A DNA stretch of 64,000 nucleotides from an uncultured Isosphaeraceae bacterium (GTDB lineage Bacteria; Planctomycetota; Planctomycetia; Isosphaerales; Isosphaeraceae), in the NCBI GenBank assembly GCA_945957605.1, contig CAMFLR010000024.1, positions 38,841 to 102,840 of the forward strand, given 5' to 3'. Under the pieces are notes generated by a model, which was given only the letters and a program-made list of their open reading frames with translations, did not search any database and was not told where the DNA came from. How positions within the stretch are numbered: the first letter of the stretch is position 1; the number at the start of each line of letters is the position of its first letter. Positions 51,753-60,463 of this stretch are shown here, in pieces. The position numbers and the translations under genes are program-made.

Positions 51753-52133
51753 ATGATTCAGATGCAAACCCGGCTCGACGTCGCCGACAACACCGGGGCC
51801 AAGGAAGTGATGTGCTTCAAGGTCCTCGGCGGTAGCGCCTCGCACTACAAGCGACGCATCGCCGGCCTGGGCGACGTGATCATTGCCAGCGTGAAGAAGG
51901 CCAGCCCGGGCGGCGACGTCAAGGCCGGCGACGTGGTCCGTTGCGTTGTGGTCCGCGTCCGTAGTTCGACGCGCCGGGCCGACGGCTCCTACGTCAAGTT
52001 CGACCGCAACGCCGTCGTCCTGATCGACAACGACAAGAACCCGCGCGGCACTCGCATCTTCGGCGCCATCGCCCGCGAGCTGCGTGACCGCCAGTTCATG
52101 AAGATCATCAGCCTGGCCTCCGAGGTCGTCTGA
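51753..52133 (+). CDS. rplN: 50S ribosomal protein L14
   Basis: The 126-residue protein begins MIQMQTRLDVADNTGAKEVM and ends in RELRDRQFMKIISLASEVV, both typical of L14, which contacts 23S rRNA and the 30S subunit in bridge formation. The gene is intact and starts at the first ATG. A spacer of 58 nt leads to rplX. Confidence 0.96.
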   Translation: MIQMQTRLDVADNTGAKEVMCFKVLGGSASHYKRRIAGLGDVIIASVKKASPGGDVKAGDVVRCVVVRVRSSTRRADGSYVKFDRNAVVLIDNDKNPRGTRIFGAIARELRDRQFMKIISLASEVV

Positions 52134-52191
52134 GCGTACCGACCACGTGCACCCTTCCTCCGGCCAGCGCCGGATCGAATGAGACGAAGAC

Positions 52192-52548
52192 ATGCATATC
52201 CGTAAAGATGACATGGTGGTGGTGATCACCGGCGACGACAAGGGGCCCGAGCCCCGTAAGGTCTTGCGCGTTCTGCCCGACGCTGGTAAAGTCGTGGTCG
52301 AAGGCGTCAACCGCGTGTTCAAGCACCTCAAGCCCAGCGCCAAGAATCAGCAGGGCGGCCGGCTCTCCAAAGAGATGCCGATCGACGCGTCGAACGTCCT
52401 GCTCTACAACCCGTCGATCCGCCGTGGCGTCCGCGTCGGCTATCGCTTCACCGCGACCGGCCAGAAGGAACGCTACTGCAAGGTGACGAACGAGTCGCTC
52501 GGCACCCTCGGCCCCGTGAAGCCGAACCGCGCCACGCCCAAGAGCTAA
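52192..52548 (+). CDS. rplX: 50S ribosomal protein L24
   Basis: The 118-residue protein has the KOW-type start MHIRKDDMVVVITGDDKG (1-18) followed by VLPDAGKVVVEGVN and GGRLSKEMPIDASNVLLYNP. L24 starts 50S assembly. It is separated from rplE by 177 nt, in which a T-run (52696-52702 region) occurs but no clear terminator stem was found. Confidence 0.94.
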   Translation: MHIRKDDMVVVITGDDKGPEPRKVLRVLPDAGKVVVEGVNRVFKHLKPSAKNQQGGRLSKEMPIDASNVLLYNPSIRRGVRVGYRFTATGQKERYCKVTNESLGTLGPVKPNRATPKS

Positions 52549-52725
52549 GCTCGACGCCCCTATTGTCCACCAGATAGCCCCGAGGAACCCGATCGAGCGG
52601 CCAGCGGCCAACTGATCGATCCGATCCGACCGAACGACTGATTTGAAGACAAAGCGGACGGCCCCGACCGCGGATGTGCGGCACGCCCGGCCCGCCTTTT
52701 TGCCTGAGCGAAGGACGACCCGACC

Positions 52726-53283
52726 ATGGCCCGCCTGCTCGAACACTACAATACGACCGTCGCACAGGCGATGGAGTCGAAGTTTGGCCTGACGAACAAG
52801 ATGTCGATCCCCAAGCTGGAGAAGATCTCCATCAACATGGGCGTCGGCCGGGCCACGCAAGATAAAGCGCTGATGGAAGCCGCCGTCGACAGCCTGACGA
52901 AGATCAGCGGCCAGAAGCCGCTCATCACGAAGGCCAAGACCTCGGTCGCGGGTTTCAAGCTTCGCGAAGGCAACGATATCGGTTGCAAGGTCACGCTCCG
53001 CGGCAAGCGGATGTACGAGTTCCTCGACCGCCTGATCACGATCGCCCTCCCTCGTATCCGCGACTTCCGCGGCGTGAACCCGACCAGCTTCGACGGCCAC
53101 GGCAACTACACGCTGGGCCTCGCGGAACAGGTCGTTTTCCCCGAAATCGACGCCGACCGTCTGCAGCACACGCAGGGTATGGACATCACGATCGTCACCT
53201 CGACGAACAGCGATGAACAGGCCCGCGAACTGCTCCGCGCCTTCGGTATGCCGTTCCGCGCCAGTGCCAAGCTGGAACGTTAA
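52726..53283 (+). CDS. rplE: 50S ribosomal protein L5
   Basis: The 185-residue protein shows L5 features: KLEKISINMGVG (about 30-41), KAKTSVAGFKLREG and GVNPTSFDGHGNYTLGLAEQ. L5 binds 5S rRNA in the central protuberance. Start 52726 gives the normal length. rpsN follows after 69 nt. Confidence 0.95.
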   Translation: MARLLEHYNTTVAQAMESKFGLTNKMSIPKLEKISINMGVGRATQDKALMEAAVDSLTKISGQKPLITKAKTSVAGFKLREGNDIGCKVTLRGKRMYEFLDRLITIALPRIRDFRGVNPTSFDGHGNYTLGLAEQVVFPEIDADRLQHTQGMDITIVTSTNSDEQARELLRAFGMPFRASAKLER

Positions 53284-53352
53284 GCAACGCTCTCTAATCT
53301 GTTTCGAGTCCAACCGGGTCGGATCGACCGCCGCAACGGGAACTGGTGAGAA

Positions 53353-53538
53353 ATGTCGACCAAAGCCCAGATGATCAAGTCGCAGACTCCGCGGAAGTTC
53401 GCGGTCCAGCACCGCAACCGCTGCAAGCTCTGCGGCCGTCCTCGCGCCGTCTATCGCAAGTTCGGCATCTGCCGCATTTGCTTCCGGAATCTGGCCAGCC
53501 GTGGCCTGATCCCGGGTGTCAAAAAAGCCAGCTGGTAA
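53353..53538 (+). CDS. rpsN: 30S ribosomal protein S14, zinc-binding type
   Basis: The 61-residue protein is the short zinc type, with Cys24, Cys27, Cys40 and Cys43 forming two CxxC pairs (CKLC and CRIC). It binds 16S rRNA in the head near S19. The short length and Cys pattern separate it from the longer zinc-free type. The spacer to rpsH has a perfect 6-bp stem at 53545-53561. Confidence 0.95.
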   Translation: MSTKAQMIKSQTPRKFAVQHRNRCKLCGRPRAVYRKFGICRICFRNLASRGLIPGVKKASW

Positions 53539-53714
53539 GACCTTCGCGTGTGTTTCACGCGTCTGAGTGCTACCTGTTGAAAACTGCCTCGGCTCCTGTT
53601 TGATCAAGCCGGGTCGCACTGCGATCCGCAACCCGACGTCCCGACCCGCGTGCGTCTCGATCGTGTCGACGCTGCCCGCGAGTTACCGGCGACGGTAGTG
53701 AGACCTTTCCTGCC

Positions 53715-54110
53715 ATGATGACCGATCCGATTGCCGACATGCTCACCCGGATCCGCAACGCGGTCCGGATCGAGAAGCCCCTCGTCGAGATGCCCGCCTC
53801 GAACATCCTCAAGGGGATCGCACAGGTCCTCAAGGAAGAGGGCTTTATCTGGGATTTCGACGTCGTCGACACCAAGCCGGCCAAGACCCTCCGGCTCCAG
53901 ATGAAGTACGGCCCGAACGGCGAGCGTCTGATCACCAAGATCGAACGCGTGAGCAAGCCGGGCTGCCGCCGCTACATCGGCTACAAGGAACTCAAGCCGA
54001 TCCTCAGCGGCATGGGGATCCAGATCCTCAGCACGCCCAGGGGTGTGATTAGCGACCGCCGTGCCAAGGCCGAAAAGGTCGGCGGCGAAGTCCTCGCCCT
54101 GCTCTATTGA
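53715..54110 (+). CDS. rpsH: 30S ribosomal protein S8
   Basis: The 131-residue protein begins MMTDPIADMLTRIRNAVR and contains RLITKIERVSKPGCRRYIG and a C-terminal STPRGVISDRRAKAEKVGGE, all typical of S8. It is an early binder of the 16S central domain and, in E. coli, a repressor of the spc operon. The start is the first ATG. Confidence 0.95.
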   Translation: MMTDPIADMLTRIRNAVRIEKPLVEMPASNILKGIAQVLKEEGFIWDFDVVDTKPAKTLRLQMKYGPNGERLITKIERVSKPGCRRYIGYKELKPILSGMGIQILSTPRGVISDRRAKAEKVGGEVLALLY

Positions 54111-54254
54111 TCGATTCCAATCCACTCGCAGCCGAGGCTGGCCATGCCGCCCGGCTCGTGGATTTGCGCTGCTCAATCGCGTTTCGTACACTCTCAAACC
54201 CGGCTGACCGGTCGCTCCCTTGAGTGCCCTTAAGCCTTTGCAGGACACGTAATC

Positions 54255-54806
54255 ATGTCTCGTATTGGACGTAAGCCCGTTCCGGTTCCGGCGAACGTGA
54301 AGATCGCCGTGGCCGACTCGACGATTTCGGTCGAAGGTCCCAAGGGGAAGCTCAGCTTCACCTACAAGCCGGCGATCACGGTTCAGCACGACGAAGCCGG
54401 CAAGCAGCTCGTCATCACCCGCGCTGACGACGAACGCGAGAGCCGCGCTCTTCATGGTTTGACCCGCAGCCTGATCGCCAACATGGTTCAGGGCGTTGTC
54501 GCTGGTTACACGAAGAAGCTGGAAATCGTCGGCGTCGGTTACCAGGCGCAGCTCAAGAAGGCGAACACCGTCGCCCTTCAGGTCGGCTTCGCGAACCAGA
54601 TCACCCTCGAAGCCCCCGCCGGCGTGAGCGTCACCGTTCCGGACGCGACGCACGTCGTGATCACGGGCGCCGACAAGCAGGCCGTCGGCCAGTTTGCCGC
54701 CGAGGTTCGCAAGGTTCGTCCCCCCGAGCCGTACAAGGGCAAGGGTATTCGGTACGAAGGCGAAGCCGTCCGCCGCAAGGCTGGCAAGGCGTTCGGTGCG
54801 AAGTAA
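54255..54806 (+). CDS. rplF: 50S ribosomal protein L6
   Basis: The 183-residue protein begins MSRIGRKPVPVPANVKI and has SVEGPKGKLSF (about 26-36) and a closing RKVRPPEPYKGKGIRYEGE. L6 supports the GTPase-associated region of the 50S subunit. The start is the first ATG. The 117-nt spacer before rplR shows no clear hairpin. Confidence 0.95.
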   Translation: MSRIGRKPVPVPANVKIAVADSTISVEGPKGKLSFTYKPAITVQHDEAGKQLVITRADDERESRALHGLTRSLIANMVQGVVAGYTKKLEIVGVGYQAQLKKANTVALQVGFANQITLEAPAGVSVTVPDATHVVITGADKQAVGQFAAEVRKVRPPEPYKGKGIRYEGEAVRRKAGKAFGAK

Positions 54807-54923
54807 CGCTGCTGCGTGAGTCTGGCAACACAGCCGTTTTCAAAACAATTCCCACGATGATCGAGGCTGGGCGTCCGGTCGGCATCGGCCGCCCCGAACC
54901 CTCAAGCGAGAAGGATTGGTCCG

Positions 54924-55292
54924 GTGAATCAACGCAAGCTCGTCAAAGTGCGCCAGCTCCGCCGCCAGCGCAGCGTTCGCAAGAAGCTCTTCGGCACGGT
55001 CGAACGGCCGCGTCTCTGCGTTTTCCGCAGCTCGAAGCACATCTACGCCTCCATCGTCGACGACGCCAAGGGGCACACGATCGCTTCCGCATCAACGATG
55101 GATCCCGAGGTCAAGGGCCAGGCCGCTTACGGTGGCAACAAGGCCGCGGCTTCGATCGTCGGCAAGCTTGTCGCCGAACGCGCCAAGAAGGCCGGCATTG
55201 ACAAGATCTGCTTCGACCGCCGAAGCTACAAGTATCACGGCCGGGTTGCTGCCCTGGCTGAAGCCGCTCGCGAAGCGGGCCTGCAATTCTAA
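54924..55292 (+). CDS. rplR: 50S ribosomal protein L18
   Basis: The 122-residue protein has RVFRSSKHIYASIVDDAKG (about 31-50 region), RLCVFRSSKH, GGNKAAASIVGKLVAERAKK and a final FDRRSYKYHGRVAALAEAAR typical of L18, which binds 5S rRNA with L5. The GTG start at 54924 gives the usual start MNQRKLVKVRQLRRQRSV. Confidence 0.94.
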   Translation: MNQRKLVKVRQLRRQRSVRKKLFGTVERPRLCVFRSSKHIYASIVDDAKGHTIASASTMDPEVKGQAAYGGNKAAASIVGKLVAERAKKAGIDKICFDRRSYKYHGRVAALAEAAREAGLQF

Positions 55293-55402
55293 ATCGAGTT
55301 CGGCTGCCTCGCCGCGAGTGCCACGTGCGCCGCGGCTGAGAGTGCTCGAAATTCACCGGACCGGACCAAATACAACGCGGTTGAAGCAAAGAGGGAATCG
55401 TC

Positions 55403-55912
55403 GTGGCGAACGAAAGAGATAGAGACCGGGGCGAACGGGATCGTAACGACCGTGAGTGGTCGGAAAGCGTCGTGGCGATTCGCCGTTGCGCCGCGGTTGT
55501 CAAGGGCGGCCGTCGTTTCAGCTTCAATGCGCTCGTCGTCGTCGGCAACGGCCGCGGCTCGGTCGCCTGGGGCTACGGTAAGGCGAACGAAGTTCCGCCG
55601 GCCGTCGAAAAGGGTGTCAAGGACGCCCACAAGCAAATGAAGCGCGTCACCCTCAAGGGTGGCACGATTCCCCACCGGGTTATCGGCAAGTTCGGCGCGG
55701 CTCGCGTCGTCATGCTGCCGGCCAGCCCTGGTACCGGCGTTATCGCCGGCGGTGCGGTTCGCGCCGTCGTGCAGGCTGCCGGCGTTACGGACATTCTCAC
55801 CAAGAGCTACGGCTCCACCAATAAACTGAACCTCGTCAAGGCCGCCATCGACGCGCTGACCAAGCTGCGGACGAAGGACGAGGTTGCTCGCCTGCGAGGA
55901 GTGACCCTCTAA
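55403..55912 (+). CDS. rpsE: 30S ribosomal protein S5
   Basis: The 169-residue protein has a short charged N-terminus and the S5 core with VVIRRCAAVVKGGRRFSF-like sequence (about 24-40), GWGYGKANEVPPAV and ALTKLRTKDEVARLRG. S5 lies at the mRNA entry and helps accuracy. The GTG at 55403 is the start. Its stop overlaps the rplO ATG by 1 nt. No rpmD (L30) gene lies between rpsE and rplO, where it often does. Confidence 0.94.
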   Translation: MANERDRDRGERDRNDREWSESVVAIRRCAAVVKGGRRFSFNALVVVGNGRGSVAWGYGKANEVPPAVEKGVKDAHKQMKRVTLKGGTIPHRVIGKFGAARVVMLPASPGTGVIAGGAVRAVVQAAGVTDILTKSYGSTNKLNLVKAAIDALTKLRTKDEVARLRGVTL

Positions 55913-56361
55913 TGCAACTTCACGACGTCCACAGCGGGATTTCCAAGCGGAAGACCCGCAAGCGTATCGGCCGCGGTCCCGGTTCGGGCCACGGCAAGAC
56001 CTCGAGCAAAGGCCACAAGGGCCACTCGTCGCGCCAGGGTTACAAGATCGGTGCGTTGTTCGAGGGTGGCCAGATCACCCTTGCCCGCCGCGTGCCCAAG
56101 CGTGGCTTCGTCAACGGTGCCTTCCGTACCGACTACGCGATCGTCAACCTCAGCTCGCTGGCCGCTTTTGAAGCTGGCTCGGTGATCGACGAGGCTGCCC
56201 TTCGTGCCACCGGTATCGTCAAGGGCCGCCACGACGACGGCGTCAAGATTCTTGGCGACGGCGAAATCACGGTTGCCCTCACCGTTCATGCCGTCAAGTT
56301 CTCGGCCGGCGCGGTGAAGAAGATCGAAGCGGCCGGCGGCAAGGCGATCGTCACCGCCTGA
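55912..56361 (+). CDS. rplO: 50S ribosomal protein L15
   Basis: The 149-residue protein has the L15 Gly-rich start, KRIGRGPGSGHGKTSSKGHKG-like (about 16-36), and a C-terminal helical region. It assembles late in the 50S subunit. The start overlaps the rpsE stop (TAATG). A perfect 12-bp hairpin without a T-run follows at 56370-56405. Confidence 0.95.
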   Translation: MQLHDVHSGISKRKTRKRIGRGPGSGHGKTSSKGHKGHSSRQGYKIGALFEGGQITLARRVPKRGFVNGAFRTDYAIVNLSSLAAFEAGSVIDEAALRATGIVKGRHDDGVKILGDGEITVALTVHAVKFSAGAVKKIEAAGGKAIVTA

Positions 56362-56369
56362 TAACGATT

Positions 56370-56405
56370 CAGGGACAGATGTCGCCACCGACGCATCTGT
56401 CCCTG
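56370..56405 (+). repeat. Perfect 12-bp hairpin after rplO
   Basis: CAGGGACAGATG pairs perfectly with CATCTGTCCCTG around a 12-nt loop. There is no T-run, so it is not a standard intrinsic terminator; it lies in the 216-nt spacer before secY and could be a processing site or RNA protein-binding element. Confidence 0.7.
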
Positions 56406-56577
56406 CCCCTCCACGCGATTCCGATTGTTTTGCTTGTCCTATATGCTCCGGTGGGTTGGGCCTCGGTCCAATCCGCCCAGTCGACCCCGATCGCCTTGAC
56501 CGCCGCACTCGCTCCGCGAATTTGTTGAACCGGGCGGTGCTCGATCGCGGGCGAATTCATCCCCTAGCGAGGCCGCC

Positions 56578-57972
56578 GTGGGCAAGCTCTACACCATCCT
56601 GTTCAAAGTCCCCGAGCTTCAGCGCAAGATCCTCATGACGGCCATGTTTCTGGCCATCTACCGGATCGGGTTTTACATCCCCCTGCCGATCGTCGATCAA
56701 GCCAAGTTCGACAACTGGCAGCGCACGCTGAATCAGACCGCCGCCGGCAAGGTCTTCGGCACCGTCGCGATGTTCGGCGGGACCCAGATCGGGATGAGCA
56801 CGATCTTCGGCCTCGGCATCATGCCTTACATTTCGGCCTCGATCATCTTCCAGCTCCTCGGCAGCGTCGTGCCGTCGCTCGAAGCGCTGATGAAGGAAGG
56901 AGAGAGCGGTCGCAAGAAGATCAACGAATACACCAGATACGCTACCGTCATATTATGTTTGGTCCAATCGTCTTTATGGATCAAATATATGATGGGCAGT
57001 TTAGATATTGTAAATAGAGATTTAAATACCACAGGAAACGCGTTCGTCTGCGTCATGATCATGACGGCAGGGACAATATTCCTGATGTGGGTGGGCGAGC
57101 AGATCGACGAGTACGGCATCGGCAACGGGATCAGCTTGCTGATCATGGCGGGTATTCTCGCCAGATTGCCTGAAACGTTACTCAAGTTGATGCAAGACAC
57201 CAGCTTCAAGCTCACGCCCGATAGCGGCAAGCAGCACGGGATCATGACGATCGTCATCCTGATATTGCTGTTCATCTCGGTGGTGGTCGGCGTCATCGCA
57301 ATGACGGAAAGCCAGCGGCGCATCCCGACACAGTCGGCGAAGCACGTCCGTGGCCGTCGCGTTGTTGGTGGCACCCGCCAGTACCTGCCGCTCAAGGTGA
57401 ATCAGGCCGGCGTCATGCCGATCATCTTCGCCTCCAGCCTGCTCATGTTCCCGTACTTCATTCTGAGTGCGTTGAACACCGCAACCGCGAGCTGGCGGGA
57501 AGCGGCTGACAATGCCGGGCTGTTCGGCATGATCAAGTACGGCCTGGCCAACTTCTTCGAGGCCGGTGCCGAAGCGTTCAAGTCGCACGGCTACGTCTAC
57601 ACCGTCTTCTACGTGATGCTGATCTACTTCTTCTGCTACTTCTGGACGGCGATCACGTTCAACCCGAAAGACATGGCCGAGAACCTCAAGGATCACGGCA
57701 GCTTCATCCCGGGTTATCGCCCTGGCAAGCGTACGGCCGACTACCTTGAAAAGGTGATGCTGCGAATCACTTATGTGGGCGCTGCGTTCCTCTCGCTCGT
57801 CGCGGTCATCCCGTCGATCGTCAGCGAGGCGCTCAAGGTCGATTACGCCGTCGCTCAGTTCCTCGGTGGTACGGGTTTGCTGATCGTCATCAGCGTCTGC
57901 CTTGACCTGGTGCAGAAGATTGATAGCCACCTCATCATGCGTAACTACAGCGGGCTTGTGAGCAAGCGATGA
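56578..57972 (+). CDS. secY: Preprotein translocase subunit SecY
   Basis: The 464-residue protein has ten predicted transmembrane segments and the SecY features, including the FGLGIMPYISASIIFQLL segment in the plug/TM2 region and the TESQRRIPTQ loop. It forms the protein-export channel. The GTG start at 56578 is used. Codons about 120-153 (56935-57036) are enriched for TTA, AGA, ATA, GTA and ACA, unlike the rest of the gene. map begins within the stop (ATGA overlap). Confidence 0.95.
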   Translation: MGKLYTILFKVPELQRKILMTAMFLAIYRIGFYIPLPIVDQAKFDNWQRTLNQTAAGKVFGTVAMFGGTQIGMSTIFGLGIMPYISASIIFQLLGSVVPSLEALMKEGESGRKKINEYTRYATVILCLVQSSLWIKYMMGSLDIVNRDLNTTGNAFVCVMIMTAGTIFLMWVGEQIDEYGIGNGISLLIMAGILARLPETLLKLMQDTSFKLTPDSGKQHGIMTIVILILLFISVVVGVIAMTESQRRIPTQSAKHVRGRRVVGGTRQYLPLKVNQAGVMPIIFASSLLMFPYFILSALNTATASWREAADNAGLFGMIKYGLANFFEAGAEAFKSHGYVYTVFYVMLIYFFCYFWTAITFNPKDMAENLKDHGSFIPGYRPGKRTADYLEKVMLRITYVGAAFLSLVAVIPSIVSEALKVDYAVAQFLGGTGLLIVISVCLDLVQKIDSHLIMRNYSGLVSKR

Positions 57973-58775
57973 CCCCGACTTCGCCAGCGCGACAGATCAA
58001 ACTCAAGAGTCCCCGAGAGATCGGCTTCATGCGTGAAGCCGGTCGTCTCGTCGCGCAGGCCCTGGATAAGGTCCGTACGCTCGCCGTCCCCGGTGCGACA
58101 ACGGCTGAGATGGATGAGGCGGTCGCCACGATCTTCCGTGAGCACAACGCCGTCTCGCTCTTTCGCAACTACCCCAACGCCCACCGCGGCAAGCCGGCGT
58201 TTCCCGCCGTCATCTGCGCCAGCGTGAATGAAGCGGTCGTCCACGGCATCCCCAACCGCCGCGTCCTCAACGAAGGCGACATCGTGTCAATCGACACCGG
58301 TTGTCGCCTGAACGGCTGGTGTGGCGACGCCGCGGTGACTCTGCCGATCGGTCAAGTCAGTGCCGAGGCGACCAAGCTCCTTGAAGTCACCAAGGAAACG
58401 CTGAACATCGCCGTACAAGCCATGAGCCACTGCCGCCTCTGGTCACAAGTCGCGGCGCTCATGGAACAGTACGTTCACGACAACGGCATGGCGGTTGTCG
58501 AGAAGTTCGTCGGTCATGGTATTGGCCAGGCGATGCACGAAGAGCCGCAGGTACCCAACTTTGTCAGCAAGGCGCTGATCAAGCACGACATCGTGCTCGA
58601 GCCCGGCCTGGTGCTGGCGATCGAGCCAATGGTGTCGCTGGGGACGAAGAATGTCGACGTCCTGAACGACTTCTGGACCGTGGTCACCAAAGATCGTCGC
58701 TATAGCGCCCATTTTGAGCATACTGTGGCAATGACGGTCGACGGCCCCAAGATTCTCACCGCCTTGGAGGATTGA
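57969..58775 (+). CDS. map: Methionine aminopeptidase, type I
   Basis: The 268-residue protein has the map metal-binding layout: SIDTGCRLNGWCGDAAVTL with two Asp ligands, GHGIGQAMHEEP, AIEPMVS and a closing SAHFEHTVAMT. It removes N-terminal Met from new proteins. The start overlaps the secY stop by 4 nt. In many bacteria adk and infA flank it; neither is present here, and rpmJ follows after 273 nt. Confidence 0.95.
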   Translation: MTPTSPARQIKLKSPREIGFMREAGRLVAQALDKVRTLAVPGATTAEMDEAVATIFREHNAVSLFRNYPNAHRGKPAFPAVICASVNEAVVHGIPNRRVLNEGDIVSIDTGCRLNGWCGDAAVTLPIGQVSAEATKLLEVTKETLNIAVQAMSHCRLWSQVAALMEQYVHDNGMAVVEKFVGHGIGQAMHEEPQVPNFVSKALIKHDIVLEPGLVLAIEPMVSLGTKNVDVLNDFWTVVTKDRRYSAHFEHTVAMTVDGPKILTALED

Positions 58776-59048
58776 TCGCGGCGAAGCGAGGCGATTCGCA
58801 CAAATGCGAATGGTTGCCTCTTGCCTTGTTGCGTAAGAATTGGTATTTTGGCCCAATTCGGCCCGGGATCGGCCAACCCGGATGGCGTAAGGCTTCGGCC
58901 TTTGCCCTGGCCACGAGTGACGATTCGCAAGCGAACCGGCGGTGCCCCGCTTCCCTGGGACATGCCGTCGAGTCCGGTATCGAGTTGTCTCAGTCGATTT
59001 TGAGCGATTCTGGATCAGCGAGACCGGGGAAAGCGAGAGCGTAGTCCG

Positions 59049-59162
59049 ATGAAGATTCGATCGAGCGTGAAACGTATTTGCGAACACTGCAAGGTCGTGC
59101 GCCGCCGCGGCAAGGTGTACGTCATTTGCACCAATCCCCGGCACAAGCAGCGCCAGGGCTGA
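59049..59162 (+). CDS. rpmJ: 50S ribosomal protein L36
   Basis: This 37-residue gene reads MKIRSSVKRICEHCKVVRRR... with Cys11, Cys14, Cys27 and His32 as the zinc ligands of L36. It is short and was found by translation of the 273-nt spacer. It lies between map and rpsM, the usual place, but infA is missing before it. Confidence 0.95.
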   Translation: MKIRSSVKRICEHCKVVRRRGKVYVICTNPRHKQRQG

Positions 59163-59199
59163 TTGGTCACCCCGGCTTGCCCTTGAGTGAGCTTCTGTT

Positions 59200-59290
59200 G
59201 ACGGCCCCTTAACCAAAGGGGATGCGGAGCCGAGCCCTTCCGGGTCGGCCGTCCAGCCAGGCGGAACGTCCCGACCTGGCCGGTTTTCTT
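59200..59290 (+). promoter_or_regulatory. Structured leader before rpsM with a terminator-like end
   Basis: GACGGCC (59200-59206) pairs with GGCCGTC (59247-59253) to enclose smaller stems, including CCTT/AAGG. Just after it, GCCAGG pairs with CCTGGC (about 59256-59281) and is followed by CGGTTTTCTT. The pair resembles an attenuator upstream of the S13-S11-S4-alpha unit. Regulation by S4, as in E. coli, is possible but not shown. Confidence 0.5.
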
Positions 59291-59347
59291 GATTCACAGA
59301 CTTCAGACCGACCGACCCGGTCCGATCAGCCACGGAGATAGTGACGG

Positions 59348-59728
59348 ATGCCTCGTATCCTCGGTGTCGACATTCCGAACGACAAGCGAGCGGTGATCTC
59401 TCTCCGCTACATCTACGGGATCGGCCCGTTCCTGGCCCAGCAGCTTTGCGAACGCACCGGAATTGACCCGGACAAGCGTGCCCGCGATCTGTCCGAAGAC
59501 GAACTGGCCAAGCTCGCCGCGCTGCTCGACAACGAGTATGTCGTGGAAGGTCAGCTCCGCCGCCAGATCCAGCAGAACATCGGCCGCCTGCGTGATATCG
59601 GCTGCTATCGCGGTCTTCGTCACCGCAAAGGCCTCCCGGTTCACGGCCAGCGCACCCGCACCAACGCCCGTACCCGCAAGGGACCGCGTAAGACGGTCGC
59701 CGGTAAGAAGGGCGTCAAGGACAAGTAA
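59348..59728 (+). CDS. rpsM: 30S ribosomal protein S13
   Basis: The 126-residue protein begins MPRILGVDIPNDKRAVISL and has the S13 helix-turn YIYGIGPFLAQQLCERTGID, an RLRDIGCYRGLRHRKGLPV-like segment and a basic tail. It is in the 30S head and contacts the P-site tRNA. Start 59348 gives the conserved N-terminus. Confidence 0.96.
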   Translation: MPRILGVDIPNDKRAVISLRYIYGIGPFLAQQLCERTGIDPDKRARDLSEDELAKLAALLDNEYVVEGQLRRQIQQNIGRLRDIGCYRGLRHRKGLPVHGQRTRTNARTRKGPRKTVAGKKGVKDK

Positions 59729-59870
59729 TAAACAGCACGGCGGCCGGCAATTCGTCGCGAGATCGCGATGTTCTTTGCCTGCCGTCGCTCTGGTTTTTCT
59801 CGGCGTAAAAGTCAACGGCTTCAAGTCGAAACAGCTCGCAGCCTAATCAGATCTCGGAGGCATCGGACCC

Positions 59871-60251
59871 GTGGCCAAGGCCAAGAAGCGCAAGACACGA
59901 CGCAACGTCAGCCGGGCGGTCGTGCATATCAAGGCGACGTTCAACAACACGACCGTGACGATCACGGACCCCAACGGCGACGCGTTGTGCTGGGCCTCCT
60001 CGGGCACCGTCGGCTTCAAGGGAAGCCGTAAGAGCACGCCGTTCGCCGCCCAGCGTGCCGCCGAAACGGCCGCCGCTACCGCCACCAAGTACGGTGTGAA
60101 GGAAGTCGAAGTCAAGGTGAAGGGCCCCGGCTCTGGTCGCGAGTCGGCCATCACCGCGCTTCAGGCTTCGGGCCTCTCGATCAAGGCGATCGAAGACGTC
60201 ACCCCCCTGCCGCACAACGGCTGCCGCCCGCCCAAGAAGCGTCGCGTCTAA
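59871..60251 (+). CDS. rpsK: 30S ribosomal protein S11
   Basis: The 126-residue protein begins MAKAKKRKTRRNVSRAVVHI, then KATFNNTTVTITDPNGDALCWASSG and a final HNGCRPPKKRRV, the S11 end. It is on the 30S platform. A GTG at 59871 is the start. The 212-nt spacer to rpsD has a perfect 7-bp hairpin (60406-60422). Confidence 0.95.
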   Translation: MAKAKKRKTRRNVSRAVVHIKATFNNTTVTITDPNGDALCWASSGTVGFKGSRKSTPFAAQRAAETAAATATKYGVKEVEVKVKGPGSGRESAITALQASGLSIKAIEDVTPLPHNGCRPPKKRRV

Positions 60252-60463
60252 TCGTTGCTCATATTTAGCTCCTTTGATTTGCTAGTTACGCGTCATCGCC
60301 TTGTGGAAAGATGACCGCTCCGCACGGAACTGGGACGACTCGGTCTTCGGGTTGTCGAATGTCGCCCATGACTCCGCGGAGTGTTTTGCGAATTCACCGG
60401 GGAACCCAGGCATAGTGCCTGGAACACTCGGCCCAACCAACCCGCCAAGGATCGCGCTGCACT

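Noticed and set aside
52108..53631. 507-codon open frame on the minus strand across rplX, rplE and rpsN
   Set aside because: It is antisense to three well-conserved ribosomal genes and its product is repetitive Arg/Ala/Val/Asp-rich with no domain; long antisense frames are expected in GC-rich DNA with biased codons.
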